Of a stretch of 64,000 nucleotides of DNA, positions 28,309 to 39,146 are shown one piece after another. Every line of letters begins with the position of its first letter. The stretch's first letter is position 1. The position numbers were made by a program, and so were the translations under genes. The DNA is from Sulfurimonas sp. GTDB taxonomy: Bacteria; Campylobacterota; Campylobacteria; Campylobacterales; Sulfurimonadaceae. The stretch covers positions 124,001 through 188,000 of the forward strand of contig JAUZSC010000008.1 of the NCBI GenBank assembly GCA_030949825.1. Direction: 5' to 3'. The notes below the pieces were generated by a model. The model did no database searches and was not told the origin of the DNA. It worked only from the letters and a program-made list of their open reading frames with translations.

Positions 28309-29118
28309 TTATTCTCCTTCTTTTTTCTCTTTTGGTTCTCTTCTTGGAGCGACACCTCTATCATCTTCTTTTCTTCCCATTCTAAGGAGTGAAATAAAGA
28401 ATCCTAAAACAATAAATAACATTACAGTCGCTGCAACTTTTTCCCATACAAAAATATATGTTTTTGCTTCTGGATCATATGAAAAACAATAAAGAAGTGT
28501 TTTAGCGATTGTTGGTCCAACTTTACCTTGAGAAGATTCATATAAAGCCATTTTTACATCAAATGGAAGCTGCTCTATCCCATTTAAATATCGTGTTATT
28601 TTTCCCTCAGGAGAAATAATAATTAAAGCTGCTGCATGAATATAATCAACTTTTCCTAATTTTGTAACAGTTTTTTCAAAACTAAAACCAACTTTATCTG
28701 CTAAAACATGTGAAGAATTATTCTCACCGATAACAAAATGCCATGCATCTGCAACATAATCTCTGGGAATTGAAGCGAGTTGATTTTTTCTTTTAGCTTT
28801 TGCTAAATCTGGAGTTTCGTCTTCAGCAAATGAAACCGTCACTACTTTATAATCAGTATTTTCTGCTAAATCAAGTCTACCTAACATTTTTGCAAGGTCA
28901 TTTAACTGTGGCGTACAGATTCCTGCACATTTAAAATAGTTTAAAGTTAAGATAGTTGGCTTACCATCCATCAACTTTTTCAATGTTACTTGTTCGCCTT
29001 TTTCATTTAAGAAAACAAGGTCTAAAGGTACAATATCACCTAGTTTTTCATTTATACCTAAATATCCTGCGTTAGCGATAGTTATAAGTAAAGCTAAAAT
29101 TGTTATAATTTTTTTCAT
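28309..29118 (-). CDS. SCO1/SenC-family copper chaperone
   Basis: This 269-residue protein has a signal peptide or anchor (residues 3-17) and a thioredoxin-like fold with the copper motif LNYFKCAGICTPQLNDL near residue 65 (C-x3-C). The distal His appears in VDYIHAAALIIIS near 160. A C-terminal membrane helix lies at about 227-245, followed by a charged tail. Sco proteins load copper into the CuA site of subunit II, which is encoded just downstream in this locus. The C-terminal helix is an addition to the basic Sco layout. The gene lies 158 bp upstream of coxA on the same strand. Confidence 0.88.
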   Translation of the reverse strand: MKKIITILALLITIANAGYLGINEKLGDIVPLDLVFLNEKGEQVTLKKLMDGKPTILTLNYFKCAGICTPQLNDLAKMLGRLDLAENTDYKVVTVSFAEDETPDLAKAKRKNQLASIPRDYVADAWHFVIGENNSSHVLADKVGFSFEKTVTKLGKVDYIHAAALIIISPEGKITRYLNGIEQLPFDVKMALYESSQGKVGPTIAKTLLYCFSYDPEAKTYIFVWEKVAATVMLFIVLGFFISLLRMGRKEDDRGVAPRREPKEKKEGE

Positions 29119-29198
29119 AAAATTCCTTAATAATTTTTACATTAAGGCGGATTATACGATTTTTTTGTTTAAACTTAGTTTAGTATTAAGAAAAGAGT

Positions 29199-29619
29199 TT
29201 ATTTAGTTTGATTATGTAAGTAGTCACCAAGGCAATTAACATAAAAAAGTAAAAAGAGTAATACGCTTCCACTCAGCTTGTAAGTAATCAATCCAAAAAT
29301 TGTATTTCCTTGTAAAACAAGGAAAAAAAGCACTTTAGATTGTTTTTCTAATTTTGGATAAATCAGTGAATAAAACTCATCTTTTTCTATTTTTAGTAGA
29401 TGCCTATGTATCAAGATATAATACAAAATTGGTAATTCAATAAGTTTATATAAAACCATACCATACGCAAATAGCATATTATATTTTCCATCAAAATATT
29501 CAGGAGGAACTACTTCATAATTAAAATGAACAATAATAGAAAGAAGAGAAAAAAAGAACAATCAAATAAAGAATAATTTTTCGTCTTTTATTTAACTGTG
29601 TAACTAAATCTGTATACAT
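29199..29619 (-). pseudogene. Small membrane protein with a homopolymer frameshift
   Basis: The ORF track shows only 29199-29561, read from a TTG inside the gene. Upstream in another frame lies ATG at 29617-29619 followed by MYTDLVTQLNKRRKIILYLI. The frames join if one base is dropped from the T7 run in coding orientation (+ strand A at 29549-29555), giving about 139 residues with helices near 14-33, 50-75 and 95-125. The start is 3 bases after the stop of the next upstream gene, which supports the longer form. Function is unknown. The frameshift resembles those in addA, addB and ilvD and may be a sequencing error. Confidence 0.65.
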
Positions 29620-29621
29620 AT

Positions 29622-30143
29622 CTAGAATGCGTGTCTAATAGAAACTCCGATATAAATAGCAATTAAACCCAGTATTATATTGAGAGGGAGTAAGTATGTA
29701 TTCACAAGCCACATACAATCTGCCGCTTTTTGAAGTTTGCAATCTGCTTTTTCAGCCTTTGAAATCACCCAAACCATTAAGATCATATTGAGCACCATAG
29801 CTCCCCAGATGCTCCCTTTCATTGTTATATATTTATATATTTCCATGCTTCGCATATCTAAAACAAATCCATCATCTGCGTATGCATTGTCTTTATACCC
29901 AAGCGCCATAAATATCGCGGTAATAACGGACAGAAGGATAAAAGGAATTAGAAATTTAAAATAACTTTTAATAAGTCTTGCACGACCTGTAAGTCTTCGT
30001 TCATCCGATACAGTTTTATGTGCAGTTTTTGTTATAAGCAAAATCGCCATCATTCCACCAACCCACATCACAGCACTTATTACATGTAAAAAAATAACTT
30101 GGTTTGTATAATCAGTCATTATAATATAAATAAAATCTCTCAT
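29622..30143 (-). CDS. Four-helix membrane protein, CopD-like
   Basis: This 173-residue protein has four predicted helices (about 15-35, 65-87, 108-130, 148-168). The first carries FLHVISAVMWVGGMMAILL, a His/Trp pattern seen in CopD-like and related heme- or copper-associated membrane proteins. A terminal RHAF follows. Its neighbours are a TauE/SafE-type (UreH-like) gene and a Sco protein in an oxidase region, so a part in copper or heme handling is plausible. The ribosome site AAGGAATTTAA supports the listed start; an internal ATG (MTDYTNQV) is a weaker alternative. Confidence 0.6.
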   Translation of the reverse strand: MRDFIYIIMTDYTNQVIFLHVISAVMWVGGMMAILLITKTAHKTVSDERRLTGRARLIKSYFKFLIPFILLSVITAIFMALGYKDNAYADDGFVLDMRSMEIYKYITMKGSIWGAMVLNMILMVWVISKAEKADCKLQKAADCMWLVNTYLLPLNIILGLIAIYIGVSIRHAF

Positions 30144-30219
30144 TTAAATTCCTTAATATATTAATAAACCAAATAATAGCTTCTAACATATTTAGAAGTT
30201 CTTAAAGTTTATATTTATT

Positions 30220-30969
30220 TTAAAGTTTCGATGCGCTGCAACATGGTTTTTTTATATTTTCAATACTTCCACCTGAACTACTTATTTTATAGTAATCGTA
30301 TTGCTCATAGGCTTTAAATAAAGTCCATCCTCCGTATACAATTATAGTAATTGAAGCAAGTTGAAGCATAGTTTGGCGAAATCTATTTTGTGAAAAAAGT
30401 CCTACAATAAATGCAAAACTAAATAATGCGGGCACTGTAAAAATACCGAAAATAAACATAATCATTGCGCCAAGTAAGGCTGATTCTGTTGTCGTAGCCG
30501 ATACAAGCATCGTGTAAACAAGTCCACATGGTAATAAACCATTTAAAAAACCTAAAATAAAAAAACTTTTTAAGCTTGCAGAATTCAACTGGGCTGTAAA
30601 TACTCTTTTAAACCACTTGTGTTTACTTATTTGGTATTCGATGTGAGATAAGAATTTTAATTTACCTGCAAATGATAGACCCATAACTATCATCAAAATA
30701 CCAGCAAATGTAAAAAGTATAGCTCTGCTTAAAGGTGTAGCATCCCATAAGGAACCAAAGTAACCAAACAATACGCCAAGAAGTGTGTAGGTAGTTACTC
30801 GTCCCATATTATAAAGAAAATGATATGTACTTTGAGAAAGTTTCGTTTGTCCTGGTTTTATCTTGGCAGTTGTATATGTAATTATAAATCCACCGCACAT
30901 TCCTACGCAATGACCAATTGAACCTAAAAGAGCAAAACTAATAATTCCGAGAAGTTCAATATTTTCCAT
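30220..30969 (-). CDS. UreH-like/TauE-SafE-family membrane protein
   Basis: This 249-residue protein has six to seven helices. The N-terminus GSIGHCVGMCGGFII (about residues 16-30) carries the C-x3-C motif of the UreH_2 (CcdA-like) family found beside cbb3 oxidase genes. Related proteins are implicated in copper or heme delivery to the oxidase. The C-terminal tail ends in KKPCCSASKL, a vicinal cysteine pair. A homologous gene sits beside carA in Campylobacter, and here carA follows 34 bases upstream on the same strand. The role is inferred from family and locus. Confidence 0.75.
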   Translation of the reverse strand: MENIELLGIISFALLGSIGHCVGMCGGFIITYTTAKIKPGQTKLSQSTYHFLYNMGRVTTYTLLGVLFGYFGSLWDATPLSRAILFTFAGILMIVMGLSFAGKLKFLSHIEYQISKHKWFKRVFTAQLNSASLKSFFILGFLNGLLPCGLVYTMLVSATTTESALLGAMIMFIFGIFTVPALFSFAFIVGLFSQNRFRQTMLQLASITIIVYGGWTLFKAYEQYDYYKISSSGGSIENIKKPCCSASKL

Positions 30970-31003
30970 ATTTAAAATTTACTCTTTTTATGTTAAATTG
31001 ATG

Positions 31004-32164
31004 TTAATTTCTATTAGCTTTCATCAAATTTAAAAATTCGCCAAATATATATGCACTTTCTTTTGGTCCAGGACTCGCTTCTGGGTGATGTTGGACAGAA
31101 AAGATAGGTTCATTATTGTATTTTAAACCTTCAATTGTATTATCAAAAAGATTCGTATGTGTTACCTCTGCAATTTCTATAATATTATCAGGAACATTAT
31201 AATTATGATTTTGTGCCGTAATCTCAACTAAACCAGTTTTTTCATTTTTTACAGGATGATTTCCACCATGATGACCAAACTTAAGTTTATATGTATCATA
31301 ACCATGCGAGATACAAAGAAGTTGATGTCCAAGACAGATACCAAAAATTGGAATCTTCGCATCTATGAGCTTCTTAATCTGTTCTTGCTCTTTTTTAAGT
31401 ACAAGTGGATCACCAGGACCATTTGATAAAAACACACCGTCAATAGATTTAGCCTTATAAGATTCTATTAAATCCTCAGCCTTAAAATCATTTGGAATTA
31501 CATCGACTGCAATTTTAGCATTCACGATTTCATTTAAAATATTTCTTTTTACGCCAAAATCAATAACAGCTATCTTAGCTTCTGGAGTTGGTGGTTTTTT
31601 GTACTCAAATGCATCTTTTGAATTGTATGTTGCGCTTTCATGTTTATACACCACTTTTGTACTTACTTGTTCTATATAATTTATATCTTCTATTCTAGGT
31701 GCATTTTGGAGTATTTTTTTCAACGCTTCTTTATCGCTAATAACAGATGAAGCCACCATCATCATGGCACCTTCATCGCGAACCATCTTTGTTAAGTAAC
31801 GCGTATCGATATCACAGATGCCCATAACATTATGTTTTGCTAAAAAAGCATCTAAAGATTCTTGGGCTCTAAAATTTGAATAGCGAGATTGATATTTTCG
31901 TACTATCATACCCTTGGCATGCGCCGATGTACTTTCCATATCTTCATCATTTACACCTACATTACCGATTTCTGGCATTGTAAAAGTTACAAATTGTCCT
32001 GCATATGAGGGGTCTGACATTATTTCTTGGTAACCACTGAGTGAAGTGTTAAAAACTATTTCTCCGACGCTTGTAGCATCCCCTCCAAAACTTTTCGCTT
32101 TTAAAAAAGTCCCATTTTCAAGATATATCCAAGCTGTTTTTAATTCCTTTACAGTTTGAGTCAC
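31004..32164 (-). CDS. carA: Carbamoyl-phosphate synthase, small (glutaminase) subunit
   Basis: This 386-residue protein has the CPSase small-subunit N-terminal domain (VGEIVFNTSLSGYQEIMSDPSY near residue 31, quoted as FNTSLSGYQEIMSDPSY) and a class I glutamine amidotransferase domain. The latter contains the nucleophile Cys in FGICLGHQLL near 278 and the His-Glu pair in FSVQHHPEASPGP near 360. It releases ammonia from glutamine for the CarB subunit, supplying arginine and pyrimidine synthesis. It overlaps the DUF507 gene by one base, the same arrangement as in Campylobacter. carB is not in the window. Confidence 0.95.
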   Translation of the reverse strand: MTQTVKELKTAWIYLENGTFLKAKSFGGDATSVGEIVFNTSLSGYQEIMSDPSYAGQFVTFTMPEIGNVGVNDEDMESTSAHAKGMIVRKYQSRYSNFRAQESLDAFLAKHNVMGICDIDTRYLTKMVRDEGAMMMVASSVISDKEALKKILQNAPRIEDINYIEQVSTKVVYKHESATYNSKDAFEYKKPPTPEAKIAVIDFGVKRNILNEIVNAKIAVDVIPNDFKAEDLIESYKAKSIDGVFLSNGPGDPLVLKKEQEQIKKLIDAKIPIFGICLGHQLLCISHGYDTYKLKFGHHGGNHPVKNEKTGLVEITAQNHNYNVPDNIIEIAEVTHTNLFDNTIEGLKYNNEPIFSVQHHPEASPGPKESAYIFGEFLNLMKANRN

Positions 32165-32715
32165 TATTCCATACCTCTTTTTAACAACTCTTCTCTATAG
32201 ATTTTTTCGTATAAAATATCAAACTCATCAGTCCCTGGGATATAGTGTTTTTTGTATGAACGGATTTTATCCATCACCGCGTCTTCGAGTTCTGAAGCTT
32301 GGGCGATAAAACTAGTAATAGAATTATAAATAATATTTTTGATTCTATTTTCTGTTACATCAAAGTGTATTAAGTCTTCTTCATAAAGTTCATCAAGTAT
32401 TTTATGTGCAACATCCGAATATCTTTCTTCATAATTTAAAATTACACCAAATTCAGGAGCAAGTTTCTTTTTAATCATAAAGAACAATTGTCTTTCATCA
32501 GCAAGCATAAATTCAATCTCTTCTTCATTGTCCTCACAAATCTCATCTGCCTTATCTTCTAATGCCATTTCTTGGTGAATGTTGGTAATTAAAATCTTCT
32601 CAGCCTCGTGCGCGATAGGCTCAAGACCTTTTGTCATAGTGACGACACCACTTTTGTTTAGGTCAATAGAAATTTTACTTGCAATGTGCGGTATAGATTT
32701 AAGGGAAATTTTCAT
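32164..32715 (-). CDS. DUF507-family protein
   Basis: This 183-residue acidic, helical protein includes the DUF507 features MKISLKSIPHIASKISIDL at the N-terminus and SYKKHYIPGTDEFDILYEKI near the C-terminus. No catalytic motif is visible and it is predicted to be cytosolic. DUF507 genes are conserved beside carA in Campylobacterota and in other phyla, but their function is not established. Translation is probably coupled to carA through a TAATG-like overlap. Confidence 0.8.
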   Translation of the reverse strand: MKISLKSIPHIASKISIDLNKSGVVTMTKGLEPIAHEAEKILITNIHQEMALEDKADEICEDNEEEIEFMLADERQLFFMIKKKLAPEFGVILNYEERYSDVAHKILDELYEEDLIHFDVTENRIKNIIYNSITSFIAQASELEDAVMDKIRSYKKHYIPGTDEFDILYEKIYREELLKRGME

Positions 32716-32834
32716 AATGTACGAGCCTATTTATTTAATTTAGACATTCTACAATAAGTTTAGTAAAAATATGTTTATATGCTTTAATACATTTATGATA
32801 AAATTAGAATTCAATCACTTAAAGGTATACAAAA

Positions 32835-33437
32835 ATGAATTTTTTACTCAGTAATAAGAAATCTGTAATTTTAATTTTAATCGCAATTTTGGGAACTGTA
32901 TTTCTCATGCAAGAAAAACAATATGATAATGATTTTTACAAGTCGTATCTTGACAAAAAGAACAAAGAGATGCAAGATTTTGACTTAAGTGAGAAGTTAA
33001 TAGCCATCGCATATTCCTACTCACAAGATAATAATCTATCTAAAATATATAGAAACACAATGTACGATTGCTTAGGCTCTTCTATTTATAAGGGGAAAGA
33101 AAACTCTTTACTCTCTAGCACACTTCAAGCATGTAAAGAAGATTATATTAACTTAGATAAAAAAGCGATTTACTATAACCAAGCATGGCTTATGAGAGAT
33201 TTCAGTCAATGGGATGGAAGTTATATTTTATTAGAGCGTATCATCAAAAAGCATATAAAAGCAAAAGAATCTTACAAGATGAGAAGTGTCTCTCATAAAA
33301 TGGTCTTTGAAGATAAAAGACCTCATATGTATGTTCAAATAGACTACACAGCGGCAAACTTAGGTGGAAGAATGTATGAAAAGTCAATGTCTATCAAGGT
33401 AGATGCTAAAACGAAAGAGCTTTATGACTTAAGATAA
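32835..33437 (+). CDS. Membrane-anchored protein of unknown function
   Basis: This 200-residue protein begins with one hydrophobic helix (residues 9-25, KSVILILIAILGTVFLM) and continues as a soluble, probably periplasmic, domain with cysteines in YDCLGSS and LQACKEDY. No family is recognised. It is divergent from DUF507 across a 119-bp gap holding its promoter, and convergent with the MotE-like gene only 8 bases downstream. The ribosome site AAAGG lies about eight bases before the start. Confidence 0.6.
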   Translation: MNFLLSNKKSVILILIAILGTVFLMQEKQYDNDFYKSYLDKKNKEMQDFDLSEKLIAIAYSYSQDNNLSKIYRNTMYDCLGSSIYKGKENSLLSSTLQACKEDYINLDKKAIYYNQAWLMRDFSQWDGSYILLERIIKKHIKAKESYKMRSVSHKMVFEDKRPHMYVQIDYTAANLGGRMYEKSMSIKVDAKTKELYDLR

Positions 33438-33445
33438 AGTTCTTG

Positions 33446-33955
33446 TTATTTCGTCAAAATAAGTGTCAGTTGGGACGCTTTTTTAGCTTCCATCTTTGTT
33501 AAAATCTGTCCTACTGTTTTTGGTTTAAGTGCTCTTAGTATTGCTACGGCTTCTTGAGCATCCATTTTAGACAAAATGCCAGATGCAGCACCAGCTTTCA
33601 TCTTTGCAAAAGTTTGAGCAATCTTGGTCATTTTTGTGCTTTTTAGTTCTTTTAAAGTAATTACATTTTTCTCAAGCATCTTTTTTGTAGCAGTTTCTTT
33701 TTGTGTAATCTCTAGGAGCTTATTATTTATCTCTTCTTCTTGAAGTGTCAACCTAGTTTCTTTTTTCTTAAGGAGTTCTTCTGTTGCTGATTTTAAAGCA
33801 CTTAAGGCTTGTTGCTGTTCATCTATTCGCTCAAGTTCAACAAGGAGTTCGCCTTTTCTTTCTTTAAAAATTTCTGTACAGTCAAAAAGTCTATCACTCG
33901 TTTGAAGTGCATTCACAGAAGATAGAAACATCATAAGTATTAGTACTATTTTCAT
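33446..33955 (-). CDS. MotE-like flagellar chaperone with MgtE N-terminal-like domain
   Basis: This 169-residue protein has a signal peptide (KIVLILMMFLSSVNA), a long coiled coil (about residues 40-110, rich in Glu, Lys and Leu), and a C-terminal repeat-like segment, AGAASGILSKMDAQEAVAIL then KPKTVGQILTKMEAKKA. This is the MgtE_N-type fold found in MotE, a periplasmic protein that stabilises MotC in Campylobacterota motors. Its partner gene, a FliJ-like protein, overlaps it by 4 bp. The same pair sits next to purA in Campylobacter. Confidence 0.75.
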   Translation of the reverse strand: MKIVLILMMFLSSVNALQTSDRLFDCTEIFKERKGELLVELERIDEQQQALSALKSATEELLKKKETRLTLQEEEINNKLLEITQKETATKKMLEKNVITLKELKSTKMTKIAQTFAKMKAGAASGILSKMDAQEAVAILRALKPKTVGQILTKMEAKKASQLTLILTK

Positions 33956-34377
33956 TTATTTTCCTTTTTTCTTGCATGTGTCATTAATGCAACTTCATCC
34001 AAGTCTTTAGCTTCTTTTCTCTTAATCTCTTGGAGCATTTTTTTAATCTCTTCGAGTTCAAGATAATTAAATTTCTCATACTCTATCATATCAAATTTTA
34101 ATTTTTCTTTGGCAACTTCTACTTGTTTTTTTGTAAATGTAAGCCACTCTTTGTTATGCTCTATTAAGGCTCTTTGAGATTGGAGTAGTGTTCTAGATGC
34201 AAGCATCTCAGACATTGCACCTGATTGTGGAGTATCAACATCACCAAGAGAGTTGTAGGAAAGCTCTAGTGTTATACTTGCATTATTTAAATCAGCATTA
34301 GCGCCTTGAAGAACGCGTTCACTCTTTTGCATAGAACTTTTTTTCACAGTGAGCAAAGAGCTATAACGAGTCTTCAT
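33952..34377 (-). CDS. FliJ-like coiled-coil protein
   Basis: This 141-residue protein is almost wholly helical and charged, with the N-terminal RYSSLLTVKKSSMQKSERVL and C-terminal LEEIKKMLQEIKRKEAKDLDE patterns of FliJ-type export stalk proteins. FliJ links the export ATPase to the gate of the flagellar type III system. It overlaps the motE-like gene by 4 bp (ATGA) and follows purA by 12 bases. Identification rests on length, coiled coil and neighbour and is moderate. Confidence 0.65.
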   Translation of the reverse strand: MKTRYSSLLTVKKSSMQKSERVLQGANADLNNASITLELSYNSLGDVDTPQSGAMSEMLASRTLLQSQRALIEHNKEWLTFTKKQVEVAKEKLKFDMIEYEKFNYLELEEIKKMLQEIKRKEAKDLDEVALMTHARKKENK

Positions 34378-34389
34378 AAGATTGTCCCT

Positions 34390-35652
<1,263 letters not shown>

Positions 35653-35743
35653 CTAATTCTTATTTCTTTTTCTAGCTCTTATGAGCTTAGCTTTAGTGCC
35701 TTAGCGGCTAGCGTAGAGATATGAGCTTTGCTCAAATCTCGTT

Positions 35744-36589
35744 CTATACTAGCAGTTCGCATAAAGCGTCTGTATAAATGGCAAAACCAACTGATGTTAA
35801 TTCTGAGCTTTTATATCTACCACCACGAGCATATACTTCATTATTTTCTATCACTCTAAAAAACAACTCATCATAATAAAGCATTTTTGCATAATACATT
35901 GGAGCTAAAACACTTTTTCTATAAGCTGTTTCTTCACAGAGTTCTTTCATTTTTTGAAGTTCATTTTTAATAGCATCGGGTGCTATTTTCATTACCTCAT
36001 CAATCTGTTCTACATACTGTAAATAAACTAACTTCTCTAACCACTCTACTTTTAAATTTAAAAACTTTTCAATATTTATATGTTTAAAGTCATCGATACT
36101 TAGTTCATCAAACATTTCCACTAAAAGTTCTGGGATTTTTATATTTGATATTTGAATAAGTGCATTTACTTCGAGTTTACTAAAAATTTCAACAGCTACA
36201 CTCATCACAGATGAGAGTTTTTTCTCACCCATAAATTCGGCACCTACTTGGTACTGCTCTTCAGTTGGAAAACGAAATACAGGTTGAATATAGAACCATT
36301 TTTTCTGTGTAGTGTTTTTACCCAATCTTTTTTCAATAATTCTAACAACATCTATCGTAGAATCAGCACGGAGCGTAAGTGAATTGTTCTGCGCATCATT
36401 AATACGAATAAGCTCTTTATCATCCGCAACACTCAAATGTTGATGGTATGAAAATACAGGAGTAACAATTTCAAGAAAACCATTGGCATCTAAAATAGTA
36501 CTCGCAATATTCTCTATTTTTCTTTTGACCTTAGCGCTTTTGCCAAAGTATAATTTACTTCCGTTTGGAATCTCATGCTCTAAAATCAT
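35744..36589 (-). CDS. hisZ: ATP phosphoribosyltransferase regulatory subunit
   Basis: This 281-residue protein resembles the class II tRNA synthetase fold of HisS but is shorter and lacks the anticodon-binding domain, as in HisZ. Motif-like segments are FLEIVTPVFSYHQHLS near residue 38, LTLRADSTIDVVRI near 71, and KKWFYIQPVFRFP near 96. HisZ with HisG-short forms the first enzyme of histidine synthesis. Its start overlaps the aminotransferase stop by one base. The pairing with purA is seen in Campylobacterota. A short HisG should be encoded elsewhere. Confidence 0.85.
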   Translation of the reverse strand: MILEHEIPNGSKLYFGKSAKVKRKIENIASTILDANGFLEIVTPVFSYHQHLSVADDKELIRINDAQNNSLTLRADSTIDVVRIIEKRLGKNTTQKKWFYIQPVFRFPTEEQYQVGAEFMGEKKLSSVMSVAVEIFSKLEVNALIQISNIKIPELLVEMFDELSIDDFKHINIEKFLNLKVEWLEKLVYLQYVEQIDEVMKIAPDAIKNELQKMKELCEETAYRKSVLAPMYYAKMLYYDELFFRVIENNEVYARGGRYKSSELTSVGFAIYTDALCELLV

Positions 36590-37725
36590 TACTTACTTGT
36601 TCCTTTTTTAAATCCATCTAATGTTCCAAGAAAAGCTTCATTAAAAACTCTATTTGCAGTACCATCGTATTTACGACGCCCTATTCTTGAAAGTGTAAGT
36701 TCAACTGCATTTACAACCCATGCCATCTCATACACCGGGATTAAGCCCATTTGGTTAATTCTAAAAATCTTCCCTTTTAAATGATCTTGACCACCGGCTA
36801 CATTTACATCAAACTCTTCTTTAAGTAGCGTTCTTATTTGGCTTGCATCTGTGTCAATAACTGTGGACATTGATTTAGCAGGGGTTTTAGGATAAATCTC
36901 TAAACCTATAGCTTCTAATGCACGCTTAACTGCCTTAGAACGACATGCTGTATCGCCATAAAGTCTGCTTAAACCACCATTAGATTCTATAGTCTCTAAT
37001 ACTTCTAAAAGTCCAATAATTAAAGTCGTTGCTGCTGTATACGCAGTCGTATTTTCTTTTTGCTTTTTAATCTCAGATGCTAGGTTTAGGTAATAGCCTT
37101 TTCCCTTTCCTATAGTTTCTATAGCCTTATTACTAAGACCTAAAATAGAAAGTCCAGGAGGAAGCATAAGCGCTTTTTGACTTCCAGCTATTAAACAATC
37201 AATATTCTCTACATCAATTCGTTCAACACCAACAGCAGTAATACCATCTGCAATAATCATAATATTTGGATTAATTTCTTTTACAGACTTAGCTATCTCT
37301 TCAACAGGATGGCGAAGACCGCCAGCTGATTCACTTATTTGAACTGCAATTGCATCAATATTTGAATTGTTTTTCACAGTATCTATAATTGCTTCAACTG
37401 TTACAGGAGTGTTCCATTCATTTTTTATCTCAACTGAAGTGAGTCCATTTGCTACTGCGATTTTTCCAAATCTTTCACCAAATTTTCCGGAGTTTACATT
37501 TAAAAGTGTGTGTTTGCAAAGGTTTATAACGGCTGCTTCCATTGCACCTGTACCACTTGAAGCAAGCATAATTACCTCATCAGTCTTAAAAAGATTAAAA
37601 AGGTGTTTTCTTGTTTTTGCAAAAATTGCTTCAAATTCAGGTGTACGGTGGTGCATAGTTTCATCACTCATTGCATTACGAACATTTTGAGAAACTGGTG
37701 TTGGACCAGGAGTAAAAAGTAACAT
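36589..37725 (-). CDS. Class V aminotransferase (alanine-glyoxylate/serine-pyruvate type)
   Basis: This 378-residue PLP enzyme starts LLFTPGPTPVSQNV, the typical beginning of the AGXT/SPT and hydrogenase small-subunit-like group. Other motifs are MLASSGTGAMEAAV near residue 54 and the PLP Lys in DCLIAGSQKALMLPPGLS near 187. The C-terminal domain has NQMGLIPVYEMAW. Substrates are likely a small amino acid and an oxo acid, but cannot be fixed from sequence. The gene is translationally linked to hisZ. Members are common beside purA in this phylum. Confidence 0.8.
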   Translation of the reverse strand: MLLFTPGPTPVSQNVRNAMSDETMHHRTPEFEAIFAKTRKHLFNLFKTDEVIMLASSGTGAMEAAVINLCKHTLLNVNSGKFGERFGKIAVANGLTSVEIKNEWNTPVTVEAIIDTVKNNSNIDAIAVQISESAGGLRHPVEEIAKSVKEINPNIMIIADGITAVGVERIDVENIDCLIAGSQKALMLPPGLSILGLSNKAIETIGKGKGYYLNLASEIKKQKENTTAYTAATTLIIGLLEVLETIESNGGLSRLYGDTACRSKAVKRALEAIGLEIYPKTPAKSMSTVIDTDASQIRTLLKEEFDVNVAGGQDHLKGKIFRINQMGLIPVYEMAWVVNAVELTLSRIGRRKYDGTANRVFNEAFLGTLDGFKKGTSK

Positions 37726-37857
37726 ATTAGTTTCCTACAAAGTTTATTGTTTAGGTTTCATCTTAAGATGTACCAAAAATATGCTCACTAGCATATTTTC
37801 ATAAAAACCTTGTATTATATCAAAAGTTATTTAAAATTTGTTTGCAAGAGAGGATTA

Positions 37858-38250
37858 TTACTTAGGCATGCGTGCAGTAATCGTGTCTAATGTTTTAAAA
37901 ATCGCTTCTTCATTAAAAGGTTTTACCATATAGCCATTAGCACCTTTTTTAATCATTTTGAGAACACTTTCTTTACTACCTTCAGTCGTAGCCATTATAA
38001 TCCTTGTTTTCATCCATGCTTTATTTGCGCGAACGGCTTCTACAACTTCTTCGCCGTTCATATTTGGCATATTCCAATCAAGTAAAACAATGTCGATTTT
38101 TTCTTTTTCCATTTGCTCCATTGCTATGAGACCATCTTCTGCTTCAAAAAGATTAAGAACGGGCCACTCTGGTGCTTTAAAATATCGTTTCATTGTATTT
38201 GTTAAGACTCGTCTTACTATTTTACTGTCATCTACGATTAAAAGATTCAT
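37858..38250 (-). CDS. CheY-like single-domain response regulator
   Basis: This 130-residue protein is a stand-alone receiver: acidic pair in LLIVDDSKIVRRVLT at residues 3-17, phospho-acceptor Asp in DIVLLDWNMPNMNG near residue 60, Thr in IMATTEGS and Lys in GYMVKPF. There is no output domain, so it probably acts on the flagellar switch or another protein. It is divergent from uppP. The C-terminal helix is complete, and the frame is intact. Confidence 0.9.
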   Translation of the reverse strand: MNLLIVDDSKIVRRVLTNTMKRYFKAPEWPVLNLFEAEDGLIAMEQMEKEKIDIVLLDWNMPNMNGEEVVEAVRANKAWMKTRIIMATTEGSKESVLKMIKKGANGYMVKPFNEEAIFKTLDTITARMPK

Positions 38251-38372
38251 TTTTTCTTCTTTATCTGCTAAAATTTCATTTGTAAGGATTTTAGCATAAA
38301 TAATTAAATTTTTTCTTTAATATTGTCTCTCCTTTGTGACTTTTATACTTCAAATACTTTTCAAGGATTACA

Positions 38373-39146
38373 ATGACTCTCTTAGACTCCATCATATTAG
38401 GCATCATAGAAGGCTTTACTGAATTTCTTCCAATATCTTCAACTGGACACCTTATCGTAGCTAGTCAATTTTTAGGTATTGACCAAACAGCAGTCACCAA
38501 AGCATATCAAGTCATCATACAGTTTGGAGCTATTTTAGCTGTCGTTTTGAACTACAGAGATAAATTTAGCATAGAAAAAATAGATCTTTGGACAAAAGTA
38601 TTTCTTGCATTTATTCCCATCGGTGCTGTAGGATTTTTATTTGCAGACCATATAAAAGAATTATTTTCAATAAAAATAGTCGCGATTATGTTTATTCTTG
38701 GAGGTATAGCTTTTTTAATTGTTGAAAAGTTTTTTATACATGAAGGAAAAGACACAATAGATGACATAGAAAATGTAAGCCTCAAACAAGCAATGATTAT
38801 AGGATTCGCTCAAATCTTTGCCCTTATTCCGGGAACAAGTAGAGCAGGTTCAACAATCATTGGAGCATTACTCGTTGGTTTAAGCAGAAAAGCAAGTGCG
38901 GAGTTTAGTTTCTTGCTTGCTTTTCCTGTTATGTCCGCTGTAACTGTCTACGATTTACTTAAGCATTATAATGAATTTTCATCTGAAAATCTCACTGCTT
39001 TACTCGTTGGTTTTGTTGTTTCTTTTTTCGTTGCCTTTTTAACAATCAAGTTATTTCTCAAATTCTTAAATAACTTTACATTTGTTAGTTTTGGAATTTA
39101 CAGAATTATATTTGGGGTGCTTCTTCTTTTAATGTTTGTAAAATAA
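38373..39146 (+). CDS. uppP: Undecaprenyl-diphosphatase
   Basis: This 257-residue protein of seven to eight helices shows the UppP/BacA active-site motifs: [20 protein letters not shown] at residues 10-29 and [16 protein letters not shown] near 150. It dephosphorylates undecaprenyl diphosphate to recycle the lipid carrier for peptidoglycan and other envelope polymers. Its 3' end overlaps the convergent rdgB gene by 41 bp. AAGGATTACA supplies the ribosome site. Confidence 0.95.
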   Translation: MTLLDSIILGIIEGFTEFLPISSTGHLIVASQFLGIDQTAVTKAYQVIIQFGAILAVVLNYRDKFSIEKIDLWTKVFLAFIPIGAVGFLFADHIKELFSIKIVAIMFILGGIAFLIVEKFFIHEGKDTIDDIENVSLKQAMIIGFAQIFALIPGTSRAGSTIIGALLVGLSRKASAEFSFLLAFPVMSAVTVYDLLKHYNEFSSENLTALLVGFVVSFFVAFLTIKLFLKFLNNFTFVSFGIYRIIFGVLLLLMFVK